A DNA stretch of 64,000 nt from Peptoclostridium litorale DSM 5388. Lineage in GTDB: Bacteria > Bacillota > Clostridia > Peptostreptococcales > Peptostreptococcaceae. The stretch is from assembly GCF_900141635.1 (NCBI RefSeq), contig NZ_FSRH01000011.1, forward strand, positions 62,001 through 126,000, read 5' to 3'. Every line of letters starts with the position of its first letter. Positions within the stretch are counted from its first letter, which is position 1. Below are positions 54,636 through 63,004 of this stretch, in pieces. Made by a program: the position numbers and the translations under genes. The notes under the pieces were generated by a model. The model saw only the letters and a list, made by a program, of their open reading frames with translations, was not told the origin of the DNA and did no database searches.

Positions 54636-55352
54636 ATGGACATAAAAGACATAAAGATAATACACGAGGACAAACACATAATAGTGGCCGAGAAGCCGCC
54701 CAAGGTTCCTTCGCAGGGAGATCCAAGCGGAGACCCCGACATGCTTACACTTCTTTGCACGCACATAAAAAGTGAGCATCCCCAGGCCAAAAACCCGTAT
54801 ATAGGGCTTGTGCACAGGATAGACCGCCCGGTGGGAGGGGCGATGGTGTTTGCAAAGACAAAAGAGGCCAACGCCCACCTTTCAAAGCAGATGCAGGAGA
54901 AGACATTCAAAAAGTACTACATGGCTGTGGTGTGCGGAGTTCCTGAAAATGAAAGGGGAGAGCTTAGGGACATACTTGTGAAAAACGCAGAGACAAACAT
55001 GTCGAGGGTCGTAAAGGAGAAAAGGGGCAGGGCCAAGGAGGCAGTGCTTGAATACGAGGTGCTCCAGACTGTAGATGACGAGAAGGAAGGGCTTCTCAGC
55101 CTTCTCAAGGTTGAGCTTAAGACCGGAAGGCACCACCAGATAAGGGTTCAGCTTTCCCATGCGGGATTCCCAATATGGGGAGACACCAAGTACAACAAGG
55201 CATTCACCAAAAGAAGGGGATGGACACAGATAGCGCTTTGGTCGCACAGCCTGAGATTCACGCATATGAAAGCTAAAAAGCCTTCAGAATACGTGTCGAT
55301 GCCTCCCGATGAATTCCCGTTTGCACTGTTTAAAAAAGAAGAGCAGCAGTGA
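54636..55352 (+). CDS. RluA-family pseudouridine synthase
   Basis: The 238-residue enzyme has the catalytic HRIDRPVGG (Asp63), KTYYM-type strand, and KTGRHHQIRVQLSHAGFPIWGD loop of the RluA family. It lacks an S4 domain and is shorter than RluD. The RNA target (rRNA or tRNA) is unknown. GAAAGGAAAATCAA precedes the ATG. Confidence 0.93.
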   Translation: MDIKDIKIIHEDKHIIVAEKPPKVPSQGDPSGDPDMLTLLCTHIKSEHPQAKNPYIGLVHRIDRPVGGAMVFAKTKEANAHLSKQMQEKTFKKYYMAVVCGVPENERGELRDILVKNAETNMSRVVKEKRGRAKEAVLEYEVLQTVDDEKEGLLSLLKVELKTGRHHQIRVQLSHAGFPIWGDTKYNKAFTKRRGWTQIALWSHSLRFTHMKAKKPSEYVSMPPDEFPFALFKKEEQQ

Positions 55353-55424
55353 ATTATACGGGAATGAAAATTGCATTCCTGTATACAGACAAACTTAATA
55401 TTATATAAAAAAAATGTTAAATGA

Positions 55425-55453
55425 TTGCTAAATTGTGAAACTTGCACTATAAT
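55425..55453 (+). promoter_or_regulatory. Promoter of the T-box leader
   Basis: TTGCTA (55425-55430) and TATAAT (55448-55453), 17 bases apart; transcription would begin near 55460. Confidence 0.75.
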
Positions 55454-55459
55454 AGCATT

Positions 55460-55710
55460 TAAACAATAAAGAGGCGTTGAAGGATAGCAGTAGATGAAGT
55501 TTTCAGTTGCAGAGAGCCGGTGGGTGGTGAAAATCGGCATGAAGCTCTTCGAATCCGATCCCGAGCCCTGCAGGGGTTAAAAAACCTGCGGCGTATGTCT
55601 GCGTTAAAGACTAAGGCACAAGCTATAGTATTTATAGTTGTGTGCAAAACAAGGTGGTACCGCGTGGAATCGACAATCTCCGCCCTTGACATAGTCAAGG
55701 GCGGTTTTTT
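55460..55710 (+). promoter_or_regulatory. T-box riboswitch leader
   Basis: The parts of a T-box are all here. Stem I has an AGTA motif (55489-55492) and a distal GGTGGTGAAAA-type loop (near 55523-55533). The specifier side is GAATCCGATCC, where CCG (55555-55557, Pro) or TCC (55554-55556, Ser) is the candidate codon. The T-box element is AAGGTGGTACCGCG (55651-55664). Its TGGT would pair with an A discriminator, which favours proline. A terminator, CCGCCCTTGAC with its complement and T-run (55680-55710), completes it. It should allow read-through when the cognate tRNA is uncharged. The next co-directional gene is the FAD oxidase at 55892. Confidence 0.9.
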
Positions 55711-55716
55711 ATATTC

Positions 55717-55757
55717 CAAAACATTTGCTCTGCCTGCAGGAAGAGCAAATGTTTTTG
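55717..55757 (+). terminator. Second hairpin just after the T-box terminator
   Basis: CCAAAACATTTGCTCT pairs with its near-perfect complement (one T bulge), with a 9-base loop. It lies 7 bases after the T-run of the T-box terminator and ahead of the oxidase gene, so read-through from the T-box would meet it. Confidence 0.7.
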
Positions 55758-55891
55758 GATTAGAAGACATACATTGCTATGGACAACAGCAGTAAAAAGA
55801 ATATTAGGACAGTACGAAATGGTGTTTTTGCAAAGAATTAATGCCATTAAATTGATAAAATGCAAATAAATACAAGGAAGGAGTGCATGAT

Positions 55892-57454
55892 ATGGAGCTC
55901 ATAAGGGATTTTGGAGTTGAATACGAAGATTTTTTAAGGGACGAGTCCAGGATAACGGGCAGGGCCGATTCGATATCTTTCCCGAAGAACGAAAAACAGG
56001 TTCAGGAAATAATGTATGCAATGCACAATCAGGGCATACCCGTGACTGTCCAGGGTGCAAGGACTGGAATAGCAGGGGGGGCCGTTCCGGACGGCGGACA
56101 CATAATGAACCTCACAAGGATGAATAATATTACTGGAATGAGATATGATAGTGAAAACGGGAGGTTTTACATCAGCGTTCAGCCGGGTATGCTACTTTCG
56201 GAGCTAAGGGAGACGCTTTCCAAAAAGAGTTTCGACACATCGCTGTGGGACGAGACTTCAAAAGATGCCCTTGAAACTTTAAGGGAGTCGGGCGAGAAGT
56301 TTTTTACACCGGACCCTACTGAGGCAACGGCTTCAATAGGGGGATTGATAGCATGCAACGCTTCCGGGGCAAGATCTTTTAAATACGGCTCCACAAGAAA
56401 CCACATTCAAAGGATAAGTGCTGTGCTTGCAAACGGAGAAGTGGTGTCGCTTGAAAGGGGAAAGGACGTAATAGCGGGAGGAGAGCTCAAGCTTAAGACC
56501 GAATCGGGCAAGACGGTTAAGGCTGACATAATGAGATACGGCATGCCAAATGTCAAAAACGCTTCTGGATACTATTTCAAGGACAAAATGGACGTACTTG
56601 ACCTTTTCATAGGCTGCGAGGGCTCACTTGGGATAGTCACTCAGGCCGAGCTTGTTCTTTTGGACCATCCGGATAAGATATACGCGCTTACTGCATTTTT
56701 CACCGATGAAAAAAGGGCCCTCGAATACGTAGAGGAGCTCAAGGAGAGTGCACACGTTCCGGCTTCGATAGAGTATTTCAACGAACAGGCGCTGGACCTT
56801 ATAGGCATACAAAAGGAAAAGGGAGGAAGCTTTTCTCAGATTCCGGACTTTCCAAAGGAGGCAGTGTGTGCGGTATACACCGAGTACCACGGAAAGTGCG
56901 AGAAGGAGTGCATGGAAGCGGCGTTTGAATACGGAAACACAATGGAAAAATGCGGGGCAAACGAGAAGAACACATGGCTTGCAATGAACAACATATCAAT
57001 GGAAGGGCTTCACGCATTCAGGCATGCGGTTCCCGAGATAGTAAACATGATGATAGACGAGCGTAGAAAGGAATATCCCCAGCTTACAAAGCTTGGAACC
57101 GACATGGCCGTTCCAAAGGGCCGCCTTTTCGACGTCATGGACATGTACAACAGTGATCTAAAGAGGGAAGGGCTAGAGTCTGCGATATTCGGCCACATAG
57201 GGGACAACCACCTCCACGTGAACATAATACCTAGAGACCCGGATGACTACGCAAAGGGCAAGAAGCTCTACGAAAGCTGGGCCGAAAGGGTATGCGAAGT
57301 AGGAGGAACGGTGTCTGCCGAGCACGGCATAGGAAAGCTAAAGATCGCGCTTCTGGAGAAGATGTACGGCAAAGAGGGAATAGAGAGCATGAAAAACATA
57401 AAAAGTGCTCTCGATCCAAAGGGCATATTGTGCAGGGGAAACCTATTCACATAG
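55892..57454 (+). CDS. FAD-binding oxidase of the GlcD/LctD type (probable 2-hydroxyacid dehydrogenase)
   Basis: The ~520-residue flavoenzyme has an FAD-binding PCMH domain (VTVQGARTGIAGGAVPDGG, PTEATASIGGLIACNASGA) and a C-terminal GlcD-type domain with HIGDNHLHVNI. Such enzymes oxidise D-lactate, glycolate or other 2-hydroxyacids. The ATG at 55892 is preferred with GGAAGGAG upstream. EtfB and ferredoxin-fused EtfA follow, as in the lactate dehydrogenase-Etf complexes that couple lactate oxidation to NAD+ by electron confurcation. The substrate is inferred; lactate is the first candidate. Confidence 0.9.
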   Translation: MELIRDFGVEYEDFLRDESRITGRADSISFPKNEKQVQEIMYAMHNQGIPVTVQGARTGIAGGAVPDGGHIMNLTRMNNITGMRYDSENGRFYISVQPGMLLSELRETLSKKSFDTSLWDETSKDALETLRESGEKFFTPDPTEATASIGGLIACNASGARSFKYGSTRNHIQRISAVLANGEVVSLERGKDVIAGGELKLKTESGKTVKADIMRYGMPNVKNASGYYFKDKMDVLDLFIGCEGSLGIVTQAELVLLDHPDKIYALTAFFTDEKRALEYVEELKESAHVPASIEYFNEQALDLIGIQKEKGGSFSQIPDFPKEAVCAVYTEYHGKCEKECMEAAFEYGNTMEKCGANEKNTWLAMNNISMEGLHAFRHAVPEIVNMMIDERRKEYPQLTKLGTDMAVPKGRLFDVMDMYNSDLKREGLESAIFGHIGDNHLHVNIIPRDPDDYAKGKKLYESWAERVCEVGGTVSAEHGIGKLKIALLEKMYGKEGIESMKNIKSALDPKGILCRGNLFT

Positions 57455-57518
57455 AGAAAAATCAGAACGTTAATTAAGACTAAAATTAAGACTAAAAAAA
57501 TGAAAGGCTGGTGATTGT

Positions 57519-58337
57519 GTGAACATAATAGTTTGTGTAAAACAGGTTCCGGCTACTAACGAAGTCAGGATGAACGAGAAGACAAACACTATAATAAGGG
57601 AAGGCGTAGAGTCGATAATAAACCCATACGACATGTACGCGCTTGAAGAGGGGATAAGGATAAGGGAAAAGGCGGGAGAAGGAAGAGTAACTGCCCTTAG
57701 CATGGGAATACCTTCGGTTACAGAGATGCTAAGAGAGGCAATGGCCATAGGGGCGGACGATGCGGCGCTTCTTAGCGACAGGAAATTCGCTGGCGCGGAC
57801 TCGCTTGCAACAGCATACACGCTTTCTCTTGGCGTAAGAAGAATAGGCGATTTCGACCTCATAATATGCGGAAAGCAGGCAACAGACGGGGACACCGCGC
57901 AGGTCGGACCGAGCCTTGCCGAAAAGCTCGGCATTCCGCACATAACCTATGTGGACGAGGTAATTGATATATCTGAAGGCGTTATGAGGGTCAAAAGGGC
58001 TACAGACGAAGGCCACGAGGTCATAGACATCACTCTTCCGGCTGTTATGACAGTGGAAAAGGGGATAAACATACCAAGGCTCCCTTCGGTATACGGGCTC
58101 AGGGAGGCACTGAAAAGGGAAATACCGATATGGACTCACGACGACGTAAATGCGGACGGGACTATGACGGGGCTTGACGGATCGCCTACACAGGTTGTAA
58201 GGACATTCGTCCCTCAAAGCGACAAGGAGACTGTTGTGCTCGACGGAAGCTGCGAGGCCGACATTAAAAGGCTTGTGGACGATCTATTAGATGCAGGGAT
58301 GATGAAGAGAGAGGGGGTCGAATTCTCTTGGGAATAA
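57519..58337 (+). CDS. etfB: Electron transfer flavoprotein beta subunit
   Basis: The 272-residue EtfB starts NIIVCVKQVPATNEVRMNEK and has the nucleotide-binding GKQATDGDTAQVGPSLAEKL block and VMTVEKGINIPRLPSV. In bifurcating Etf complexes this subunit binds NAD(H) and FAD. GTG start, with GGCTGGTGATT nearby. Its end overlaps the EtfA start by 10 bases. Confidence 0.95.
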   Translation: MNIIVCVKQVPATNEVRMNEKTNTIIREGVESIINPYDMYALEEGIRIREKAGEGRVTALSMGIPSVTEMLREAMAIGADDAALLSDRKFAGADSLATAYTLSLGVRRIGDFDLIICGKQATDGDTAQVGPSLAEKLGIPHITYVDEVIDISEGVMRVKRATDEGHEVIDITLPAVMTVEKGINIPRLPSVYGLREALKREIPIWTHDDVNADGTMTGLDGSPTQVVRTFVPQSDKETVVLDGSCEADIKRLVDDLLDAGMMKREGVEFSWE

Positions 58338-59512
58338 AAATAGACTTTAACAGATGCGTTGGATGCGGAGCCTGCGAGGGGGCATGTCCTTTCGGGGCAA
58401 TGAACATGGAAGGCGGAAAGGCAGTTGCAGACATTGACAAGTGTACTCTTTGCGGGGCGTGCGTGAGCGCCTGCCCTGTGGATGCGATAGAGATAGAAAG
58501 GGCTGCGGTCAAAAAGGACCTTTCGGGATACAGGGGAGTATGGGTATTTGCAGAAAAGAGGGGCAGGGATTTTGCAGGGGTAACTTTCGAGCTCATAGGC
58601 GCCGCAAAGGAGCTTGCAGGCGAGCTTGGCAGCAAGGTTTCAGTCATAGCGCTTGGACACGACATGGAGGAGTGCACTGAAGAGCTTTTCGCATACGGGG
58701 CGGACGAGGCCTACGTGGTTGACAGGCCTGAGTTTGCGGACTTTAGCGACGAGATGTACTGCGACGCCGCGGTTCAGATAATAGAAAAGGAAAAGCCAGA
58801 GATACTTCTGATGGGCGCGACTGCATACGGAAGGTCTCTTGCTCCAAGGATAGCTTCAAGGCTTTGCACCGGGCTTACAGCGGACTGCACACAGCTTGAG
58901 ATAGACAATGAGAGCGGGCTTTTAGTCCAGACGAGGCCTGCATTTGGCGGAAACATTATGGCTTCAATAGTGTGTCCAAACCACAGGCCTCAAATGGCTA
59001 CGGTGAGGCCGAAAGTGCTTAAGATTCCAACTCCTGATTTTGCAATGAAGGGAAAGCTCATAGAGCCGGATGTTCACATTAAGGGAGAGCCAAAGGTAAA
59101 GATTATCGAGGCGATTAAAAAGGCTCAGGGAGCAAATATTGCGGACGCTGGAATAATAGTGGCTGCCGGAAGGGGAATAGGAAAGGCGGACAACATCAGG
59201 CATGTTAAGGAGCTTGCAGATGCTGTGGGCGGAGTGGTTGCGGCTTCAAGGCCTCTTGTCGACTCGGGCTGGATAGACTACAGCGCACAGGTTGGCCAGA
59301 CAGGAAAGACAGTGGCTCCGAAGGTTTATTTTGCAATAGGAATATCGGGGGCAATACAGCACACAGCGGGAATGTCTTCTGCTGACATAATTGTTGCTGT
59401 GAACAGCGACAAGGAGGCTCCAATATTCGAGATTGCAGATTATGCAATAGTCGGGGATGCGGTTGAGGTCACTAAGGAGCTTGTTAAGGCGTTTAAGGGG
59501 AAGGTTAGATAA
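58328..59512 (+). CDS. etfA: Electron transfer flavoprotein alpha subunit with N-terminal ferredoxin domain
   Basis: The 394-residue EtfA is fused to two 4Fe-4S clusters (Cys10, 13, 16, 20 and Cys39, 42, 45, 49), an arrangement known from LctC and CarE types. The C-terminal FAD-binding domain shows GRGIGKADNIRH and SRPLVDSGWIDYSAQVGQTG. The fused ferredoxin is in keeping with electron-confurcating or bifurcating Etf. TTG start within the EtfB end. A large palindrome follows at 59544. Confidence 0.94.
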   Translation: MGIKIDFNRCVGCGACEGACPFGAMNMEGGKAVADIDKCTLCGACVSACPVDAIEIERAAVKKDLSGYRGVWVFAEKRGRDFAGVTFELIGAAKELAGELGSKVSVIALGHDMEECTEELFAYGADEAYVVDRPEFADFSDEMYCDAAVQIIEKEKPEILLMGATAYGRSLAPRIASRLCTGLTADCTQLEIDNESGLLVQTRPAFGGNIMASIVCPNHRPQMATVRPKVLKIPTPDFAMKGKLIEPDVHIKGEPKVKIIEAIKKAQGANIADAGIIVAAGRGIGKADNIRHVKELADAVGGVVAASRPLVDSGWIDYSAQVGQTGKTVAPKVYFAIGISGAIQHTAGMSSADIIVAVNSDKEAPIFEIADYAIVGDAVEVTKELVKAFKGKVR

Positions 59513-59543
59513 AGACGAAAGAAAATTAAATAGTGTCAATATA

Positions 59544-59733
59544 GAATCCAGCGGAATAAACAGCCGATAATCTTACGTTTTGAGATTTCTAACATCTTAT
59601 GCGCGCTGAATTCGGGAATTTTGAAAACTCGCTTTGCTCAGACAGTCCAAAATTCCAGCGAATTCAGCTTTGCATTTCGATGAGAAACCTTGCAAAACTC
59701 CATAAAATCGGCCTAACCATTCCAGCTGGATTC
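59544..59733. repeat. Imperfect palindrome of ~190 bp
   Basis: Outer arms GAATCCAGC (59544-59552) and GCTGGATTC (59725-59733), middle pairs such as GTTTTG / CAAAAC, and inner arms GCTGAATTC / GAATTCAGC (59605-59613, 59660-59668) with GGAATTTTG / CAAAATTCC fold the whole unit into one long hairpin. The apex carries ACTCGCTTTGCTCAGACAG, a pattern that recurs in clostridial interspersed repeats. It sits where GC content drops. The rest of the ~530-base gap (59734-60047) is AT-rich and holds no gene. Confidence 0.75.
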
Positions 59734-60047
59734 TTTTATGTGTAGACAATGATAAGGATAAAATTTAGAAAATGAACAGAGAATGTAACTATGATTTTAA
59801 GATTTATAAAATATTAGTCATAAAAGAACTAAACTGTAAATAAATTCCCGTTATTCTTTATTTTGTATTATCGAAGGTGTATACTGTTAATTAGAACGCC
59901 AGTTTTTAAAATAAAAAGAGCTTTTGGATATATTTTATGTATTGTCTATCTCAAAAATTTTAATAGGTTTAAATAAAATCGAATTTTTTGAAATGATTTT
60001 GCACTATTATAGTGTAAATAACAAGTGAAGTGGAAGGGAGGACATTT

Positions 60048-60764
60048 ATGAGATATGAGTTAACATTCAAATTAAAAGAAAACCATATTGACTTGGAATA
60101 TAGAAAAATTATTATGAGCTTCTTTAAATCAGCGCTAACTGATCATGAAGGAGGTAAATATTTTGATTTGTTTTATGGCCATAAGGACATAAAAAATTTC
60201 ACGTTTGGAGTGTTTTTTAATAAGCCAAAATTTAATAAAGATACTATTGAATTAGTACAAAACGACTTCAAAGTATTAATATCAACATCAGATAAAAAAA
60301 TGGGCTTAGCATTATTCAATAGCGCTTTAAACAGAAAGTATATTCCATTTAAACTGAGTGGCGGAAATGAAATGCAATTTGTAAATGCTGTTATAAAAAA
60401 AGAGAAAACTATAGACTCAACGTCAAGGATCTTTAAAATATGTAGTCCGATATGCGTTAGAGAGCATGTTAGAGAAAGGAATAAAGACTATTATCATTCG
60501 ATTGAAAGTGCAGAGTTCATTAAAAGACTCAAAGAAATAATAAAAAATCAACTTAAAAATCAAATAGATCTATCTGCTGGTGACATGCAAATAGTGCCTA
60601 TTGATTGTAGAAAAACAGTCATCAAACATAATGGAATTTACATAGAAAGTACAATTGGTAAGATTGCTATAAATGCAGATGAAATCGTATTGAATGAAAT
60701 CTATAAAAATGGGATCGGTAGCAGAAAATCTTCAGGATTCGGACTACTGGAGGTGATTGATTAA
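60048..60764 (+). CDS. cas6: CRISPR-associated endoribonuclease Cas6
   Basis: The 238-residue RAMP protein matures CRISPR RNA. It has an N-terminal RRM-like start (RYELTFKLKENHIDLEYRK), a central beta region and the C-terminal Gly-rich loop GIGSRKSSGFGLLEVI that marks Cas6. ATG at 60048 follows AAGGGAGGA. AT-rich codon use contrasts with the genes before it. It heads the cas operon, and no CRISPR array is visible in the window. Confidence 0.92.
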   Translation: MRYELTFKLKENHIDLEYRKIIMSFFKSALTDHEGGKYFDLFYGHKDIKNFTFGVFFNKPKFNKDTIELVQNDFKVLISTSDKKMGLALFNSALNRKYIPFKLSGGNEMQFVNAVIKKEKTIDSTSRIFKICSPICVREHVRERNKDYYHSIESAEFIKRLKEIIKNQLKNQIDLSAGDMQIVPIDCRKTVIKHNGIYIESTIGKIAINADEIVLNEIYKNGIGSRKSSGFGLLEVID

Positions 60765-60767
60765 GAC

Positions 60768-62120
60768 ATGAAAAAAACTAATATGACAGGTGATTATGAT
60801 ACTAAGCTGATTGCAAGCGACTGGCGTTATAGTGCTATGATAGTAGGGCTTAAAAAATATTTTGATTTTTTTGATATTGAATTCAAAGCCAACAAGGACA
60901 AGGACTATATTGAATATAATGCGAAGGATATAACGGATAGTCGTTATCTGCAATTTGTAGAGCATCATTATAGAGAGTATATGCATCATAAAGTGATCGA
61001 GGATATATTTGAAAATGAGGAGATAAGCGAAGAACAAAGCAAGTTGATAAATAAAAAGCTTAAAGGCAATGCAATGATGGAAAAAACATTTGCAAAGCTT
61101 ACATATGAAGATAAAAAAGAGATTTTAATGAGAATTGATGAAAACCGGGAGGCCATAATTAGAGAAACGTATCGTAATGGAATTCATATGTATAGAAAAT
61201 TCGCTAATGAAAATTCTCTATTTGCGGAAAAAGAGAAAACATGCAGATTAAAAGGCTATTATGTAGACCCAGGTAGAAAAACCAAATCAGTATCATATAT
61301 GAATGATTATAATACCTTCATATTCGAGGATGAACCAGAATTTGATTTTATACCATTTGCGTTTACGAAGTCTAGTGAGTCCATTTTCATCAATAACAAT
61401 TATAATCTCAGAACTTTATATGAAACAGCCAGAAAACTAGAAGATGTATTTACAGAACATAGGGAAGAGGTTGGTAAGAGTACTAGAGAGCTGCTATTTA
61501 ATTATAAGCAGAATGCGGCTACTTTTATTGATTATGATGTTGAAGTCATAACAAAAGATATAGATGTCGATTACTATAAAACACTATATATTAGGAAACC
61601 TGCAATCGAAATATTCAAAGCAATTAACAATTACAAGTGTATGATGTTTACTAAAAAGATTGGGAAAGATTACTATATTGATATCCAAAAAGAAGTTACG
61701 AACAGCATACTGAATTTATCGCACATCGATAAAATAATAGAGATGCTTCTTAAAGAAAAAACGGGTAGGGCTGGAGGTCTTATTCATATAAATTCATTGA
61801 TATATGGAGGGGATAAGATGGATCAGAAAATGAAAAGTGCTTATGGAACGGCACTAAAATTAAAAGAAAAATTCAAAAAAGAAAGTAAACTAAACAAGAT
61901 TGATAGTTATAGACAAAGGTTGATAAGTGCTATAACACTTAAGGATTATGACAAGTTTTGTGATGTATTAATTCAAATGTCAGCCTATTCTCAAATTCCA
62001 TTTAGCTTTAGTTTTGATCTTTTCGAAAATTTTGAAGAAAATAAAAATGTAGCTTATACATTTATTAATGCTTTAGGAATAGAGCCGCGTAAAGAAGGTA
62101 AAGAAAGCGAGGAGGTATAA
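60768..62120 (+). CDS. Type I-B Cas8-like large subunit
   Basis: The 450-residue protein is at the position of the Cas8b large subunit, between cas6 and cas7. It is helical and charged, with a Lys/Glu-rich C-terminus. No CXXC pair, as in Cst1-type Cas8, was found, and few conserved motifs are recognised because this family diverges fast. It would recognise PAM and help to open DNA. The assignment rests mainly on position. It starts 3 bases after cas6 and ends 1 base before cas7. Confidence 0.7.
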   Translation: MKKTNMTGDYDTKLIASDWRYSAMIVGLKKYFDFFDIEFKANKDKDYIEYNAKDITDSRYLQFVEHHYREYMHHKVIEDIFENEEISEEQSKLINKKLKGNAMMEKTFAKLTYEDKKEILMRIDENREAIIRETYRNGIHMYRKFANENSLFAEKEKTCRLKGYYVDPGRKTKSVSYMNDYNTFIFEDEPEFDFIPFAFTKSSESIFINNNYNLRTLYETARKLEDVFTEHREEVGKSTRELLFNYKQNAATFIDYDVEVITKDIDVDYYKTLYIRKPAIEIFKAINNYKCMMFTKKIGKDYYIDIQKEVTNSILNLSHIDKIIEMLLKEKTGRAGGLIHINSLIYGGDKMDQKMKSAYGTALKLKEKFKKESKLNKIDSYRQRLISAITLKDYDKFCDVLIQMSAYSQIPFSFSFDLFENFEENKNVAYTFINALGIEPRKEGKESEEV

Positions 62121-62121
62121 A

Positions 62122-63003
62122 ATGGAGAAAAATGCATTAACGCTAACAGTCGTTGCAAATATGACAGCTAACTTTGGACAAGGGTTAGGGAATATATCCT
62201 CTGTTCAAAAAACTTTTAAACGAGGCAAGGCGTATTCAATCAGAACGAGAGAAAGTTTAAAGAATGCCATAATGGACCAGGGTTTATTGTATAAGGATCT
62301 TCAAGTTGTTGTTGACGGTGCAACCCAAAAACATGTATCAGAAGAAGTAAATAATAGTAATTGTCGCGCGCTTGAAGGTGGCTATATGAACACGGGAAAA
62401 GTAACTTATAAAAGAAACAGTTCTTTTTATTTTACTGATGCCATATCTTGCTATGAATTTATAAATGAGCCAAGATTCCAAAACAACTTATACCAGGCAT
62501 CTAAATTTGCAGAACAAGAAAACCTGAATCTTCAAGATGAAGCAAAAAAATGTGGACTGATGCCTTATCAATATGAATATGATAAAGGCTTGAAAATATA
62601 TAGTTTTACAATTGATCTTGAAAGAGTAGGAGTAGATGAAAATTTTAAAATGGAAGCTGAGAATGCAGAAAAAGTTGAAAGGGTAATATCGACAATTAAC
62701 GCAATAGAGGGACTCTCTTTAGTGGTTAAGGGAAGTCTAGATAATGCAGAACCTATTTTTGTAGTCGGTGGTTTATCTAATAGGAAAACGCATGTCTTTG
62801 AAAATGTCGTAAAAATTGAAAATGGAAAGCTTGTTTTAACACAAGATTTGATTGATCGTGTAGAATCAGGTTTTTCAGCAGCTATACTGGAGACAGATTT
62901 AATTAAGAACGTAAAAGAAGTTAAAGAAGCGCTAAATACTGAGAGTATGTTTAAATTCTTTGAAACAATCAGAGAAGATGTCAAGAGCTATTATGGAGTC
63001 TAA
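62122..63003 (+). CDS. cas7: Type I-B Cas7 (Cst2/DevR family) backbone protein
   Basis: The 293-residue RAMP protein polymerises along the crRNA as the Cascade backbone. The start ALTLTVVANMTANFGQG and the DGATQKHVSEE, SNRKTHVFEN strands match the DevR/Cst2 family. GCGAGGAGGTATAAA precedes the ATG. It lies between the Cas8-like gene and cas5, the normal I-B order. Confidence 0.92.
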   Translation: MEKNALTLTVVANMTANFGQGLGNISSVQKTFKRGKAYSIRTRESLKNAIMDQGLLYKDLQVVVDGATQKHVSEEVNNSNCRALEGGYMNTGKVTYKRNSSFYFTDAISCYEFINEPRFQNNLYQASKFAEQENLNLQDEAKKCGLMPYQYEYDKGLKIYSFTIDLERVGVDENFKMEAENAEKVERVISTINAIEGLSLVVKGSLDNAEPIFVVGGLSNRKTHVFENVVKIENGKLVLTQDLIDRVESGFSAAILETDLIKNVKEVKEALNTESMFKFFETIREDVKSYYGV

Positions 63004-63004
63004 T

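Noticed and set aside
55549-55562. TTCGAATCC resembling a tRNA T-loop
   Set aside because: It lies in stem I of the T-box leader near the specifier; no cloverleaf can be formed around it.
43799-55793. 14-base sequence GACAACAGCAGTAA present near 43799 and 55779
   Set aside because: A pair of this length is expected by chance in a 64-kb window, and no wider similarity surrounds the copies.
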